A stretch of 64,000 nucleotides of DNA from Rhizobium oryzihabitans (GCF_010669145.1 NZ_CP048632.1:2748501-2812500); one strand, 5' to 3'. Counted from the first letter of the stretch, positions 8,532 through 17,781 are shown. Numbers and translations are program-made. The notes: generated by a model from the letters alone, not told the origin.

Positions 8532-8571
8532 TGGGGCGGCTCATTGTTTCGGTTATTTGGCGCTTGCCGCT

Positions 8572-8601
8572 ATGGATCCTCGGGTCAAGCCCGAAGATGA
8601 C
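8572..8601 (+). repeat. 30-bp REP-like palindrome, copy F1
   Basis: Starts ATGGATCCTCGGGTCAAGCC and ends GAAGATGAC. It is an imperfect palindrome in itself (ATCCTCGGG...CCCGAAGAT). It forms an inverted pair with the copy at 8641-8670. Confidence 0.85.
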
Positions 8602-8640
8602 GGCGGAGAGTGTGGCACTGGTATCGACAAAACCACTGAC

Positions 8641-8670
8641 GTCATCCTCGGGCTTGACCCGAGGATCCAC
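8641..8670 (-). repeat. 30-bp REP-like palindrome, copy R1 (left boundary of the GIY-YIG module)
   Basis: Plus strand starts GTCATCCTCGGGCTTGACCC and ends GAGGATCCAC. It matches the reverse complement of 8981-9010 in 29 of 30 bases, so the two copies form an inverted repeat that tightly encloses the GIY-YIG gene. It ends 10 bases before that gene's stop. Confidence 0.9.
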
Positions 8671-8680
8671 CCCCAAGCCC

Positions 8681-8965
8681 TCATCCAAATTCCCCATAAA
8701 GATCGCGCCACTCCGGATTAAAATCCTCGATCAGCTTGATCTTCCAGTCGCGATACCAGCGCTTCAGCGATTTTTCCCGCTGGATGGCGGTGCCAATGCT
8801 CATATGCTCCTCGTACCAGACGAGCCGTGTACAGCCGTAGATGCTCGTGAAACCTTTCGTCAGTCCTTCGCGATGTTCGTAAATTCGTTGCTCGAGGTTC
8901 GACGTCACCCCGATATAGAGCGTTCCGTGCCTGCCGCTCGCAACAATGTAGACGAAGCCGGTCAA
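8681..8965 (-). CDS. GIY-YIG nuclease family protein
   Basis: This 94-residue protein is a stand-alone GIY-YIG domain. The name-giving motif appears as VYIVAS (residues 5-10) and LYIGVTS (16-22), followed by the conserved Arg in LEQRIYEHREG, the WYEEH segment and the Glu/Lys-rich IQREKSLKRW helix. Such small proteins are presumed metal-dependent DNA endonucleases (YhbQ/UPF0213-like), but activity is rarely shown. It lies in reverse orientation between urtD and urtE, and a 30-bp inverted repeat begins 10 bases after its stop and 15 bases before its ATG. That arrangement suggests an inserted repeat-nuclease module rather than a member of the urea operon. Confidence 0.9.
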   Translation of the reverse strand: MTGFVYIVASGRHGTLYIGVTSNLEQRIYEHREGLTKGFTSIYGCTRLVWYEEHMSIGTAIQREKSLKRWYRDWKIKLIEDFNPEWRDLYGEFG

Positions 8966-8980
8966 GGTGGTCTCTCGGGG

Positions 8981-9010
8981 GTGGATCCTCGGGTCAGGCC
9001 CGAGGATGAC
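8981..9010 (+). repeat. 30-bp REP-like palindrome, copy F2 (right boundary of the GIY-YIG module)
   Basis: Starts GTGGATCCTCGGGTCAGGCC and ends CGAGGATGAC. It is the inverted partner of 8641-8670 (29/30 identical) and also pairs with the copy at 9150-9179. Confidence 0.9.
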
Positions 9011-9149
9011 GGGTGGGTGGGGTTACGTCCAGAGATTATTCCGGGAATGTTGCGAGAAAATTTTCGCTGCCTGGCTTTCCGCCGGCAGGGCGAAACAGCA
9101 AGTCGGAACTCATATCTGGCAAGGTCGCGCTGCGTCCAGCTCACTCCAC

Positions 9150-9179
9150 GTCATCCTCGGGCTTAACCCGAGGACCCAC
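9150..9179 (-). repeat. 30-bp REP-like palindrome, copy R2
   Basis: Plus strand starts GTCATCCTCGGGCTTAACCC and ends GAGGACCCAC, with two differences from R1. With F2 it makes a second inverted pair, spacer 139 bases, just before urtE. Confidence 0.85.
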
Positions 9180-9212
9180 ACCGCAATCTCCCCTGCAATC
9201 ACAGGTAGCGCC

Positions 9213-9908
9213 ATGCTGAACGTCGAAAACATCAACCTCCATTATGGCGCAGCACAGGCCCTGCGCGGCGTGTCTCTGAAAGCGGAGATGGGCAAGATCA
9301 CCTGTGTCCTCGGCCGCAACGGGGTGGGCAAAAGCTCGCTGCTGCGCGCGGTCACCGGCCAGCACGCCATCAGTGCCGGGACGATCAGTTTTGAAGGGGC
9401 GGCGCTGGATGGGCTGGCGCCTTACCACCGGGCCAAGCGCGGTGTCGGCTATGTGCCGCAGGGGCGGGAAATCTTTCCGCTGCTCAGCGTGCAGGAGAAC
9501 CTTGAAAGCGGTTATGCGCCGCTCGCCCGCAGGGAGCGTTTCATTCCGGATGATATTTTCAGCCTGTTTCCGGTGCTGCAAACCATGCTGGGACGGCGTG
9601 GCGGCGATCTTTCCGGCGGACAGCAGCAGCAGCTCGCAATCGGCCGGGCGCTTGTGACGCGGCCGAAAATCCTGGTCCTTGATGAGCCGACCGAGGGCAT
9701 CCAGCCGTCGATCATCAAGGATATCGGCCGGGCGATCAAATATCTGCGCGATTCCACCGGCATGGCGATCCTGCTGGTGGAGCAATATCTGGATTTCTGC
9801 CGCGAGCTTGCCGACCATGTCTACATCATGGACCGGGGCGAGATCGTGCATGAAGGGCTTGCCGAAACGCTGGATACGCCGGAAGCGCGGCGTCATCTGA
9901 CAGTATAG
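9213..9908 (+). CDS. urtE: Urea ABC transporter ATP-binding protein UrtE
   Basis: This 231-residue LivF-like ATPase is the second nucleotide-binding subunit of the urea transporter. It has Walker A GRNGVGKSS near residue 35, the Q-loop region GYVPQGREIFPLLSVQENL, signature LSGGQQQQLAIGRAL near 135 and Walker B ILVLDEPTEGIQPS near 155. The ATG at 9213 has only a weak ribosome site (AGGT), and the open frame extends upstream through repeat sequence that is clearly not coding. Because 681 bases separate it from urtD, it may rely on read-through or its own promoter. A hairpin follows at 9967-9995. Confidence 0.93.
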   Translation: MLNVENINLHYGAAQALRGVSLKAEMGKITCVLGRNGVGKSSLLRAVTGQHAISAGTISFEGAALDGLAPYHRAKRGVGYVPQGREIFPLLSVQENLESGYAPLARRERFIPDDIFSLFPVLQTMLGRRGGDLSGGQQQQLAIGRALVTRPKILVLDEPTEGIQPSIIKDIGRAIKYLRDSTGMAILLVEQYLDFCRELADHVYIMDRGEIVHEGLAETLDTPEARRHLTV

Positions 9909-9966
9909 ATCGAGACTAAAAACGCCGCGCGCCGATCACGGCGTGCAAACGGCCGATTAATATTTT

Positions 9967-9995
9967 GAAAGCCTATGCGCCTGTGCATGGCTTTC
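9967..9995 (+). terminator. Hairpin downstream of urtE
   Basis: GAAAGCC (9967-9973) pairs with GGCTTTC (9989-9995), with an inner ATGC/GCAT pairing, and a TTTT follows at about 10003. It is a probable terminator of the urt cluster. Confidence 0.5.
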
Positions 9996-10163
9996 ATGCG
10001 CAATTTTAGCATTTCATTGAATAAAAGCCTGTGATATTGGCAGCGCAAATGCTGCATGCGAGACACAGATATAGTCTATTCGCACGCCGCGACAGTTGAT
10101 CCCTTACATTCCACGCGCGTCCGACGTATCGTCGGGGAAACCGTGCCCAATAAAGGCGTGTCA

Positions 10164-11417
10164 ATGCATCTAGACTTTGCCCCTGGCCGGGCTGCCCGGC
10201 TGTTCCGCTCCGCCCGCACCCTTTTCCTGGGTCTTGCGATGTGCGCGAGCGCCGGTGTCGCAGCGTCGGCATCGACCTGCGGTCAGTTTCAGGGCACCGG
10301 CATGGAGCCGGGCCGGCATGATTTTTCCATTCTCTCCAGTGGTGAGAAACGCGACGGCGTCTATTTTGTTCCATCAGCCTATGACGGAAAAAAGCCGCTG
10401 CCGGTGGTGTTCGATTTCCATGGCTCCAACAGCAATCCGCATGGCCAGCTGAACCGCAGCGGCTGGGACAAGCTTGCCGAGCGCGACGGCCTGATAGTTG
10501 TGGCGCTGGCGGGCAGCCTCAATGGCGAAATGCCGGGCACCCATGCCTGGAATGTTCCGGGTGTTACCACACGTCCCGGCGGGCTGGATGAGGTGAGCTT
10601 CATTCGCGATGCGATTGCCATGGTGAAGGGCAAGTTCTGCGTCGATGAAGAGCGTTTTTACGGTTCCGGTTATTCCGGCGGCGGGCGCATGCTGTCACAA
10701 TTCATCTGCAACGGCAGCGCGGATTTTACCGCTGCCGGCTTCGTCGCATCGCTGCGTGCCGGTTATCCGCTGGAGACCGAAGGCAAATGGGGGCCGGATG
10801 CGGCAAGCTGCAAGCCGGCGCGGCCGATGTCGATCATCGCCTTTGCAGGTCTGAAGGATCCCGCCAACCCCTATCAGGGCGGCGGCAAGTCCTACTGGCA
10901 ATATGGCGGCGAAACGGCGCTGAAGCGCTGGGCCGAGATGGACGGCTGCAAGGGCGGCGCGAAAACCAAGCCGGGCGAGAGCTTCACCGTCAATTCATAC
11001 GACGTCTGCAAGGGCGGCGCACGTATCCAGTCCTATGTCATCGACAATTGGGACCATGCCTGGCCGCGCGCCACCATGAAGGCCGAAGTGCTGGCAGCGG
11101 CCGCGGTCGTCACCCGCAAGCCGGGCGGCGAGCAGACGCCGAAGGCGGAACCCGCCGTGGAGCGCAAGATGCCCACAGGCGAAGTGACGCGCACGGTTGA
11201 TGCGGCGGAAAGAATGTGGGATTTCTTCCGCAACACGGAAGGACAGATGGTCGTTGACGCCGTCGTCAAAAAGGATTGCGGCGCCAAGGCCGGGTCCGCT
11301 TCCGCAACAGCTTCGGAGACCGCGTGCAGCCAGAACAGCAAGTCATCCGCCCTTCCGGTTGCGAAGACGGTCAACCTGCCCGGCAGCAGCGCGCCCGTGG
11401 CAGAGGACGCATTGTAA
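10164..11417 (+). CDS. Secreted PHB-depolymerase/LpqC-like esterase
   Basis: This 417-residue protein has an N-terminal signal peptide (hydrophobic [17 protein letters not shown] at about residues 20-36) and an alpha/beta-hydrolase domain beginning [13 protein letters not shown]. The nucleophile Ser171 lies in GSGYSGGG, and a candidate catalytic His occurs in IDNWDHAWP. The family hydrolyses short ester polymers or feruloyl esters outside the cytoplasm; the substrate is unknown. The last ~90 residues are a low-complexity Ala/Ser/Lys tail. Its 3' end overlaps the start of ureD by 94 bases, suggesting co-transcription with urease. The ATG at 10164 is chosen because it directly precedes the signal peptide. 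Confidence 0.75.
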   Translation: MHLDFAPGRAARLFRSARTLFLGLAMCASAGVAASASTCGQFQGTGMEPGRHDFSILSSGEKRDGVYFVPSAYDGKKPLPVVFDFHGSNSNPHGQLNRSGWDKLAERDGLIVVALAGSLNGEMPGTHAWNVPGVTTRPGGLDEVSFIRDAIAMVKGKFCVDEERFYGSGYSGGGRMLSQFICNGSADFTAAGFVASLRAGYPLETEGKWGPDAASCKPARPMSIIAFAGLKDPANPYQGGGKSYWQYGGETALKRWAEMDGCKGGAKTKPGESFTVNSYDVCKGGARIQSYVIDNWDHAWPRATMKAEVLAAAAVVTRKPGGEQTPKAEPAVERKMPTGEVTRTVDAAERMWDFFRNTEGQMVVDAVVKKDCGAKAGSASATASETACSQNSKSSALPVAKTVNLPGSSAPVAEDAL

Positions 11418-12175
11418 CCAAGGCAGTTGAAGGGCGCAGCCGGCTGGAGCAACTGTTTCAGGAAGGCTGCGCCAAGATCCGCCTGCCGGATACTTTTTCC
11501 AATGAGATCGAGGCCATTCTCATCAATTCCTCCGGCGGTTTGACCGGCGGAGACGAGATGGAATGGCAGGCGGTTGCGGCTGCCGGCACCTCGCTGGTGG
11601 TGACGACGCAGGCCTGCGAAAAGGTCTACAAGGCGTCGTCCGGAACTGCCACTGTGACCGCCCGCGTTTCCGCCGGGCCGGGTGCGCGGCTGCACTGGCT
11701 GCCACAGGAAACCATTCTTTTCGACCGGGCGTCGCTGACCCGCAGGCTGGAAGCCGATCTCGACGCAACCTCGGAATTCATCGCCGTTGAGGCCGTGCTG
11801 CTCGGGCGTCAGGCCATGGGCGAGGCGATGGTGCAGGGCCTGTTCCGGGATCGCTGGCGCATTCGCCATGGCGGCAAGCTGGTGCATGCCGAAGAGCTGT
11901 TGCTTGCGGGCGAAGTGGCTGAACTGACCGCCAAACCGGCGGTGCTTGCCGGCCAGGTAGCCTTCGCCACCCTTCTTTACATAGGGCCTCTGGCCGAGGC
12001 GCTTTTGCCTAAAATCCGGGCTATTGCCGGAGAAAACGGCGGCGCCAGTGAATGGCAGGGCAAGCTGGTCGTGCGCGTTTCCGCAGCCGACGGTTTCTCC
12101 TTGAGAAAAATACTTTTTCCGGTGATTTCGCTCTTGCGAAATGGTGCATCAGTGCCGAAAGTCTGGAATCTGTAA
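11324..12175 (+). CDS. ureD: Urease accessory protein UreD
   Basis: UreD (283 residues) is the scaffold on which apo-urease, UreF and UreG assemble for nickel insertion. Family features seen are [31 protein letters not shown], the conserved [11 protein letters not shown] and [12 protein letters not shown], and the C-terminal [14 protein letters not shown] chose the GTG at 11324 ([10 protein letters not shown]) because a GGAG ribosome site precedes it; this start lies 94 bases inside the esterase gene. A shorter start within the family core is also possible. It begins the urease cluster. Confidence 0.9.
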   Translation: MQPEQQVIRPSGCEDGQPARQQRARGRGRIVTKAVEGRSRLEQLFQEGCAKIRLPDTFSNEIEAILINSSGGLTGGDEMEWQAVAAAGTSLVVTTQACEKVYKASSGTATVTARVSAGPGARLHWLPQETILFDRASLTRRLEADLDATSEFIAVEAVLLGRQAMGEAMVQGLFRDRWRIRHGGKLVHAEELLLAGEVAELTAKPAVLAGQVAFATLLYIGPLAEALLPKIRAIAGENGGASEWQGKLVVRVSAADGFSLRKILFPVISLLRNGASVPKVWNL

Positions 12176-12287
12176 ATCTCCGGATCGCCCGCGACAGGCG
12201 ACCTTCCGGGGTCTGTCAAACAAGTCGGATCTGGCCCCGTAAACGCTTTGATTTGCGGGGCTAAGGTGCGAAAGCTGCGGGACGACG

Positions 12288-12590
12288 ATGAACCTTAGCC
12301 CAAGAGAAAAAGACAAGCTCCTGATTTCCATGGCCGCCATGGTGGCGCGCCGCCGGCTGGAACGCGGCGTGAAGCTGAATTACCCGGAAGCGATTGCGCT
12401 GATTACCGATTTCGTGGTCGAGGGTGCGCGCGATGGCCGCGCCGTGGCCGACCTGATGGAAGCGGGAGCGCATGTCATTTCCCGCGATCAGGTGATGGAA
12501 GGCATCGCCGAAATGATCCATGATGTGCAAGTGGAAGCGACGTTTCCTGACGGCACCAAGCTGGTGACCGTTCACGAACCGATACGGTGA
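12288..12590 (+). CDS. ureA: Urease gamma subunit
   Basis: UreA, 100 residues, matches the canonical gamma-subunit length and sequence: [41 protein letters not shown], and the end [13 protein letters not shown]. It is one of three structural subunits of urease, which hydrolyses urea to ammonia and carbamate in the cytoplasm. It lies 112 bases after ureD and 10 bases before a small cysteine-rich gene that separates it from ureB. Confidence 0.96.
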   Translation: MNLSPREKDKLLISMAAMVARRRLERGVKLNYPEAIALITDFVVEGARDGRAVADLMEAGAHVISRDQVMEGIAEMIHDVQVEATFPDGTKLVTVHEPIR

Positions 12591-12600
12591 GGGAGCCAAC

Positions 12601-12858
12601 ATGGCGCTGGAACTTCGGCCCAATTGCGAATGCTGCGACCGCGATCTTGCCCCCGACAGCCGGGATGCGATGATCTGCTCGTTCGAATGCACCTTCTGCG
12701 TCGATTGCGTGACGGATGTGCTTCACGGCGCCTGCCCGAATTGCGGCGGCGAGCTGGTTCGCAGGCCCATCCGCCCGGCGGCCAAACTCGTCAACAACCC
12801 GGCATCAACGGCGCGGGTGCTGAAGGCCGAAGGCTGCGCGACAGTGACGGCCGCTTGA
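12601..12858 (+). CDS. Small cysteine-rich DUF1272-type protein
   Basis: An 85-residue protein starting [20 protein letters not shown]. It has eight cysteines arranged as CECC, C...C..C and CPNC, which looks like a pair of metal-binding knuckles, probably zinc. This is the DUF1272 pattern; function unknown. It is sandwiched between ureA and ureB with short gaps (10 and 20 bases), so it is co-expressed with urease. Whether it has any role in metal handling during urease maturation is speculation. Confidence 0.8.
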   Translation: MALELRPNCECCDRDLAPDSRDAMICSFECTFCVDCVTDVLHGACPNCGGELVRRPIRPAAKLVNNPASTARVLKAEGCATVTAA

Positions 12859-12878
12859 GAGAGATAAAGGGGAGCACC

Positions 12879-13184
12879 ATGAAACCAGGCGAAATCATTG
12901 CCGCTGAGGGCACCATCGAACTCAATGCCGGCCAACCGACCGTGACGATCGAGGTGGCCAATACCGGCGACCGGCCGGTGCAGGTGGGCAGCCATTACCA
13001 TTTCTTCGAGACCAATGCGGGTCTCGTTTTCGACCGCGACAAGGTGCGCGGCATGCGTCTCGACATTCCGGCCGGAACAGCGGTTCGTTTCGAACCGGGC
13101 CAGAAGCGGGAGGTGACGCTCGTGCCGCTTTCCGGCAAACGCGAGGTTTACGGTTTTCGTCAACAGATCATGGGGAGGTTGTGA
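12879..13184 (+). CDS. ureB: Urease beta subunit
   Basis: UreB, 101 residues, matches the beta-subunit family from [18 protein letters not shown] through [13 protein letters not shown] to [14 protein letters not shown]. The ATG at 12879 follows AAAGGGGAG, a strong ribosome site; the longer upstream frame overlaps the cysteine-rich gene and is not used. It is followed almost directly (1 base) by the GFA-type gene. Confidence 0.96.
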   Translation: MKPGEIIAAEGTIELNAGQPTVTIEVANTGDRPVQVGSHYHFFETNAGLVFDRDKVRGMRLDIPAGTAVRFEPGQKREVTLVPLSGKREVYGFRQQIMGRL

Positions 13185-13185
13185 A

Positions 13186-13542
13186 ATGACGACGGAACAT
13201 TATCACGGAAGTTGCCAGTGCGGCGATGTCAGCTTCGAGGTCGATGCCGATCTCGACCACACCGTCATCTGCAATTGTTCGCGCTGCAAGCGCCTCGGCT
13301 CGACCCTTGCCTTTGCGCCGCGAGACAAGTTCACGCTGCTTTCCGGCGAGGACAAGCTGACGGAATATCTGTTCAACAAGCACCACATTCATCATCTTTT
13401 CTGCTCCACCTGCGGCATTGAAAGTTTTGCCTATGCCGACGGACCGGACGGGACGCCGATGGTGGCGGTGAATGCCAATTGTCTGGATGGTGTCGATCCA
13501 CGCGCGCTGAAGTCGCAGGCTTTCGATGGCGCGGCGGCCTGA
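13186..13542 (+). CDS. GFA / CENP-V-domain zinc protein
   Basis: This 118-residue protein belongs to the glutathione-dependent formaldehyde-activating enzyme-like (GFA/CENP-V) family. Zinc ligands appear as SCQCGD near residue 9, CNCSRCKRLG near 30 and FCSTCGIESF near 75. Family members bind zinc and some add glutathione to formaldehyde, but most are uncharacterised. It starts 1 base after ureB and is followed directly by the LprI-like gene, so it belongs to the urease transcript. No direct link to urea metabolism is known to me. Confidence 0.85.
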   Translation: MTTEHYHGSCQCGDVSFEVDADLDHTVICNCSRCKRLGSTLAFAPRDKFTLLSGEDKLTEYLFNKHHIHHLFCSTCGIESFAYADGPDGTPMVAVNANCLDGVDPRALKSQAFDGAAA

Positions 13543-13962
13543 ATGATGGCGGTGACCCTGCAAAAACTCCGCTTCGCGGCGGCTGCACTGCTGTCTCTTA
13601 CAGCTTTTCCCGCGCTGGCCCAGGACACGCCCGACTGCAAGGAACCGCAGACGCAGGCGGATATGACGATCTGTGCCGGACAGGATTATGAGAAGGCCGA
13701 CAAGCAGCTGAACGCCGAGTATCAGAAGGTTCGCAAGCAGCTTGCGGAACGCGACAAGACGGCGGATGAGAGCGGCAAGGGCGCCTCCGAGGCACTGATT
13801 GCCGCCCAGCGCGCCTGGGTGGCGTTTCGCGATGCCAATTGCGATGCCTTCGGTTTTCAGGCACGCGGCGGCACGATGGAGCCGATGCTGGTTTCCTCCT
13901 GCCTTGCCGATATGAGCCGCAAGCGCGCCGACGAATTGCGCGAACTTTCCGAAGGCTTCTGA
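13543..13962 (+). CDS. Secreted LprI-like (DUF1311) protein
   Basis: A 139-residue protein with a clear signal peptide (LRFAAAALLSLTAFPALAQ, cleaved near ALA-QD) and a mature part rich in the DUF1311/LprI pattern: TQADMTICAGQDYEKADKQL, AQRAWVAFRDANCD and SCLADMSRKRADEL. Four conserved cysteines could form two disulfides. LprI of mycobacteria inhibits lysozyme; the role here is unknown. The start is the ATG directly abutting the GFA stop codon (an ATGATG pair). Membership of the urease cluster is unexplained. Confidence 0.82.
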   Translation: MMAVTLQKLRFAAAALLSLTAFPALAQDTPDCKEPQTQADMTICAGQDYEKADKQLNAEYQKVRKQLAERDKTADESGKGASEALIAAQRAWVAFRDANCDAFGFQARGGTMEPMLVSSCLADMSRKRADELRELSEGF

Positions 13963-13967
13963 ACGGC

Positions 13968-14612
13968 ATGGGGCGGCGGATCATGATTGTCGGAAATGGG
14001 GAAATGCCGCAGGGCGTGGCTGATCTCATCGACCTTTCCGACATCGTCATCCGCTTCAACGATTGCCGCTCGCTGGGCGCGGGCGGCAGCCGCACGGATG
14101 TGATTGCCGTCTGCAATACCGGGCGACCCGGCCGCGAGATGAGCGAAGGGGCCGAATGGCGCGACAATGACGGGGTGCAGCGGGCTTCCGCCATCTGGTC
14201 GGTTCGTGATCCCGTGAAATTTGTCGAAATGGAGCCGGATATCCGCGCGCGCTGGCCGGAACTCACCGATTTCTGTACCGATTACACCGCCGGTTTCGCT
14301 GAGATCGCCGAAGCAACCGGCAAGAGCCACATTGTCATTCCACGCGGCGTGCATGAGCGCCTGGATTCTGCCCTGCAGGCCTATTTGCCTGCGCCCTATG
14401 TGTGCCCGAGTACCGGTCTCTTCGCCATCGCCCATGTTCTCGAAAGCTTAAGCGGCGATGATGACGAGGTGGCGATTACCGGTTTCGGCCATCAAGGCTG
14501 GAACGGGCATCCTTTTGCCGCCGAAAAACAACTGGTCGAAGCCCTGACACATCAGGGCCGACTGACACGAATTTCTCCCACATCGATTTTCTCCGCGTCC
14601 GAAGGAGCCTGA
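13968..14612 (+). CDS. Urease-operon accessory protein, GT29-like fold
   Basis: A 214-residue protein starting [16 protein letters not shown] and continuing [17 protein letters not shown], which strongly resembles the nucleotide-sugar binding start of GT29 (sialyltransferase-like) proteins. Later motifs [12 protein letters not shown] and [14 protein letters not shown] also fit that fold. Databases name rhizobial relatives urease operon accessory protein, but no reaction is known. It starts 5 bases after the LprI-like gene and ends 4 bases before ureC, so it is tightly embedded. A glycosyltransferase activity is inference from the motif. Confidence 0.75.
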   Translation: MGRRIMIVGNGEMPQGVADLIDLSDIVIRFNDCRSLGAGGSRTDVIAVCNTGRPGREMSEGAEWRDNDGVQRASAIWSVRDPVKFVEMEPDIRARWPELTDFCTDYTAGFAEIAEATGKSHIVIPRGVHERLDSALQAYLPAPYVCPSTGLFAIAHVLESLSGDDDEVAITGFGHQGWNGHPFAAEKQLVEALTHQGRLTRISPTSIFSASEGA

Positions 14613-14616
14613 ACCC

Positions 14617-16326
14617 ATGCCTTACAAGATTTCCCGCGCCGCCTATGCCGGCATGTTCGGCCCGACCGTGGGCGACAAGGTTCGTCTGGCCGATACCGAA
14701 CTCTTCATCGAGATCGAGAAGGACTACACGACCTATGGCGAGGAAGTGAAATTCGGCGGTGGCAAGGTCATTCGCGACGGCATGGGCCAGAGCCAGGCGA
14801 CGCGGGCCGAGGGCGCTGTCGATACCGTCATTACCAATGTGGTGATCGTTGACCATAGCGGTATCTACAAGGCGGATGTGGGCCTGAAGAACGGGCGCAT
14901 CCACGCCATCGGCAAGGCGGGCAATCCCGATACACAGCCCGGCGTGACGATCATCGTCGGCCCTTCGACGGAGGCAATTGCCGGCGAGGGCAGGATACTG
15001 ACAGCCGGCGGCATGGATGCGCATATTCACTTCATCTGCCCGCAGCAGATCGAGGAAGCGCTGATGAGCGGCGTCACCTGCATGCTGGGCGGCGGCTCCG
15101 GCCCCGCGCACGGCACGCTCGCCACCACCTGCACCGGCGCATGGCACATCGAACGCATGATCGAGAGTTTCGACGCCTTCCCGATGAATCTGGCGCTGGC
15201 CGGCAAGGGCAACGCCTCGCTGCCGGCACCTCTGGAAGAGATGATCCTTGCCGGCGCATCCTCGCTGAAATTGCATGAGGACTGGGGTACGACACCGGCC
15301 GCCATCGACAATTGCCTGACGGTGGCCGATGAATATGACGTGCAGGTGATGATCCACACCGATACGCTGAACGAAAGCGGTTTTGTGGAAGACACGGTTG
15401 CCGCCATCAAGGGCCGCACCATCCATGCCTTCCACACCGAAGGGGCGGGCGGCGGGCACGCGCCTGACATCATCAAGGTCTGCGGCAATCCCAACGTCAT
15501 TCCGTCTTCCACCAACCCGACGCGGCCCTATACCGTCAATACGCTTGCCGAACATCTGGATATGCTGATGGTGTGCCACCACCTGTCGCCGTCCATTCCG
15601 GAAGATATCGCCTTTGCCGAAAGCCGTATCCGCAAGGAAACCATTGCGGCGGAGGATATTCTCCACGATATCGGCGCGTTTTCGATCATTTCCTCCGACA
15701 GCCAGGCCATGGGCCGTGTCGGCGAGGTGGCGATCCGCACTTGGCAGACGGCCGACAAGATGAAGCGCCAGCGCGGCCGTCTGAAGGAAGAGGTGGGCGA
15801 GAACGACAATTTCCGCGTCCGCCGTTACATCGCCAAATATACCATCAACCCGGCCATCGCCCAGGGTGTCAGCCACGAGATCGGCTCCATCGAAGTCGGC
15901 AAGCGCGCCGATCTGGTGTTGTGGAACCCGGCCTTTTTCGGTGTGAAGCCCGAAATGGTGCTGCTCGGCGGCTCGATTGCCGCAGCGCCGATGGGCGATC
16001 CGAACGCCTCCATTCCCACGCCGCAGCCGATGCATTATCGGCCGATGTTCGCCGCCTATGGCAAGCTGCGTACCAATTCCTCGGTGACCTTCGTGTCTCA
16101 GGCGTCGCTCGATGCCGGCCTTGCTGGGCGTCTCGGCGTTGCCAAGAAGCTGATGGCGGTAAAGAACGTACGCGGCGGTATTTCCAAGGCCTCGATGATC
16201 CACAATTCGCTGACCCCGCATATCGAGGTCGATCCCGAAACCTACGAAGTGCGCGCCGATGGCGAGCTTCTGACTTGCGAACCGGCGACGGTGCTGCCGA
16301 TGGCGCAGCGCTATTTCCTGTTTTAA
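14617..16326 (+). CDS. ureC: Urease alpha (catalytic) subunit
   Basis: UreC, 569 residues, the nickel-containing catalytic subunit. The active-site residues are all present: HIH of [12 protein letters not shown], the carbamylated Lys218 in [10 protein letters not shown], the flap Cys320 and catalytic His321 in MVCHHLSP, and the [13 protein letters not shown] region. Length and sequence are typical of bacterial alpha subunits. It begins 4 bases after the GT29-like gene. Separation of ureB from ureC by three unrelated genes is the oddest feature of the cluster. Confidence 0.98.
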   Translation: MPYKISRAAYAGMFGPTVGDKVRLADTELFIEIEKDYTTYGEEVKFGGGKVIRDGMGQSQATRAEGAVDTVITNVVIVDHSGIYKADVGLKNGRIHAIGKAGNPDTQPGVTIIVGPSTEAIAGEGRILTAGGMDAHIHFICPQQIEEALMSGVTCMLGGGSGPAHGTLATTCTGAWHIERMIESFDAFPMNLALAGKGNASLPAPLEEMILAGASSLKLHEDWGTTPAAIDNCLTVADEYDVQVMIHTDTLNESGFVEDTVAAIKGRTIHAFHTEGAGGGHAPDIIKVCGNPNVIPSSTNPTRPYTVNTLAEHLDMLMVCHHLSPSIPEDIAFAESRIRKETIAAEDILHDIGAFSIISSDSQAMGRVGEVAIRTWQTADKMKRQRGRLKEEVGENDNFRVRRYIAKYTINPAIAQGVSHEIGSIEVGKRADLVLWNPAFFGVKPEMVLLGGSIAAAPMGDPNASIPTPQPMHYRPMFAAYGKLRTNSSVTFVSQASLDAGLAGRLGVAKKLMAVKNVRGGISKASMIHNSLTPHIEVDPETYEVRADGELLTCEPATVLPMAQRYFLF

Positions 16327-16335
16327 CGGCGTTTC

Positions 16336-17004
16336 GTGTTGAGATTTATCACAAGGTCGATCGGCGGTGGCCTGCTGCTGATCATCCTGCTTCTTGTGCT
16401 CGGTACCGTCGTGCCGCGCCCGTTTTTCGCTGACGATACGGGTGGCGTGAAGGATCGCGAAATTCTGCTGCTGTCCAATCCGATCCACACCGATATCGCC
16501 CTGCCGGTCGATGAGGATCTGCGGCGGGTCTTTTCCGAGTTGCAGGAGGACGGTATTGCGGTCAATCATCCGGCCGCTGTCTATCTAGTATTCGGCTGGG
16601 GCGGCCGGTCGTTTTATACCCAGACGCCCACCTGGGCGGATCTCAAACCCATGCCGGTCCTGCGCTCGCTGACGCTGGATCACTCGGTGATGCATGTGGA
16701 TGTGACGGGGGACTTTCCCGCCGATCTCTCCGGGTTGAAACGACTTCGCATTTCCGAAGCGGGGTATCAGCGTCTTCTCGCCGGTATCGGGGCAAGTTTT
16801 GTCCGGAAAGACGGCAAGGTTCAGCTTGTCCCCGGTGTCGCCTATGGTCTCAACGACGCGTTCTTCGAGGCGAATGGCTGGTTCAATGCGTTGGCCGGCT
16901 GCAACACATGGTCTGCCGCGATGTTGCGTGAGGCCGGAATTCGCACAGGCTGGTGGACACCGTTGCCGCCACTGCTGCGCTGGTCGGTGGCGCTGCACAA
17001 TTGA
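16336..17004 (+). CDS. Urease-region conserved membrane-anchored protein (TIGR02117-like)
   Basis: A 222-residue protein with one N-terminal transmembrane segment (ITRSIGGGLLLIILLLVLGTVV, about residues 5-26) and a periplasmic-facing domain containing NPIHTDIALP, VFGWGGRSFYT and a conserved NTWSAAMLREAGI near the C-terminus. These features fit the TIGR02117/DUF2459 family, named for its presence beside urease genes; function unknown. It starts 9 bases after ureC. A Cys-containing AGCNTWS motif might be catalytic, but I have no evidence for this. Confidence 0.75.
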   Translation: MLRFITRSIGGGLLLIILLLVLGTVVPRPFFADDTGGVKDREILLLSNPIHTDIALPVDEDLRRVFSELQEDGIAVNHPAAVYLVFGWGGRSFYTQTPTWADLKPMPVLRSLTLDHSVMHVDVTGDFPADLSGLKRLRISEAGYQRLLAGIGASFVRKDGKVQLVPGVAYGLNDAFFEANGWFNALAGCNTWSAAMLREAGIRTGWWTPLPPLLRWSVALHN

Positions 17005-17172
17005 TCTTCGGCCGGTGCGACGTTTCGTTCATTTGACGTCTGGTAATCCGATTTTTATGCTGCACCGCAATGCATCTTGCGCTATGGAACCCGCAAAAGA
17101 ATTCCGCGCGGGGCGATCCCAGGCGATCCGCGCAAAACGCCAGAAAATTGAAGACAGATCAGGAGAAAAGAC

Positions 17173-17709
17173 ATGCTCGGCAAAAAAGTGCCCGCCGTAA
17201 CCTTCCGCACGCGCGTTCGCGACGAGGCCGTTGGCGGCCCGAACCCTTTCCGTTGGCAGGACATGACCTCCGACGATTATTTTGGGGGCAGACGAGTCGT
17301 TCTCTTCTCGCTGCCCGGCGCCTTCACGCCGACATGCTCGACCTATCAGCTTCCCGATTTCGAAAAGCTGGCTGGCGAATTCCGCGCGCTCGGCGTCGAT
17401 GAAATCTATTGCCTGTCGGTCAATGACGCCTTCGTCATGAATGCCTGGGCAAAGGGCCAGAACCTCGAAAACGTCAAGGTTATTCCGGATGGTTCGGGCG
17501 AGTTCACCCGCAAGATGGGCATGCTGGTCGCCAAGGACAATCTCGGCTTCGGCATGCGCTCCTGGCGTTACGCCGCCGTCATCAACGACGGTCTGGTGGA
17601 GCAGTGGTTCGAGGAAGAGGGTTATTCGGACAATTGCGATACCGACCCTTACGGCGTTTCCTCGCCGCAGAACATTCTGGAAAACCTGAAGGCGCGCGCT
17701 GCGGCCTGA
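17173..17709 (+). CDS. Peroxiredoxin (Prx5 type)
   Basis: A 178-residue redoxin-family thiol peroxidase. The peroxidatic cysteine is Cys55 in PGAFTPTCS, and the Prx5/PMP20-type segments FEKLAGEFRALGVDEIYCLSVND and WAKGQNLENVKVIPDGSGEFTRKMG follow. A second cysteine near the end (DNCDTDPYG) may form the resolving disulfide. It reduces hydrogen peroxide and organic peroxides in the cytoplasm. It lies between the TIGR02117-like gene and ureE, 168 bases after the former, with its own ribosome site (AGGAGAAAAG), and is followed by a palindromic repeat pair. Confidence 0.9.
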   Translation: MLGKKVPAVTFRTRVRDEAVGGPNPFRWQDMTSDDYFGGRRVVLFSLPGAFTPTCSTYQLPDFEKLAGEFRALGVDEIYCLSVNDAFVMNAWAKGQNLENVKVIPDGSGEFTRKMGMLVAKDNLGFGMRSWRYAAVINDGLVEQWFEEEGYSDNCDTDPYGVSSPQNILENLKARAAA

Positions 17710-17781
17710 TTGCGGGTTTGCGCAGGCCCGGCAGCGATGTCGTGTCTTCGGGGTATGACAGGAGGCGAAAACCTCTCCTCC

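Noticed and set aside
8572..9179. Regular short repeats suggesting a CRISPR array
   Set aside because: The copies alternate in orientation, have unequal spacers (39, 310 and 139 bases) and one spacer is a gene; no cas genes are present.
8967..9212. N-terminal extension of UrtE by 82 codons
   Set aside because: The extension is the translation of palindromic repeats; the family start is the ATG at 9213.
14476..16569. A 697-codon open frame on the minus strand opposite ureC
   Set aside because: It mirrors the third-position GC bias of ureC and flanking genes, has no ribosome site or recognisable domain, and the plus-strand proteins here are certain.
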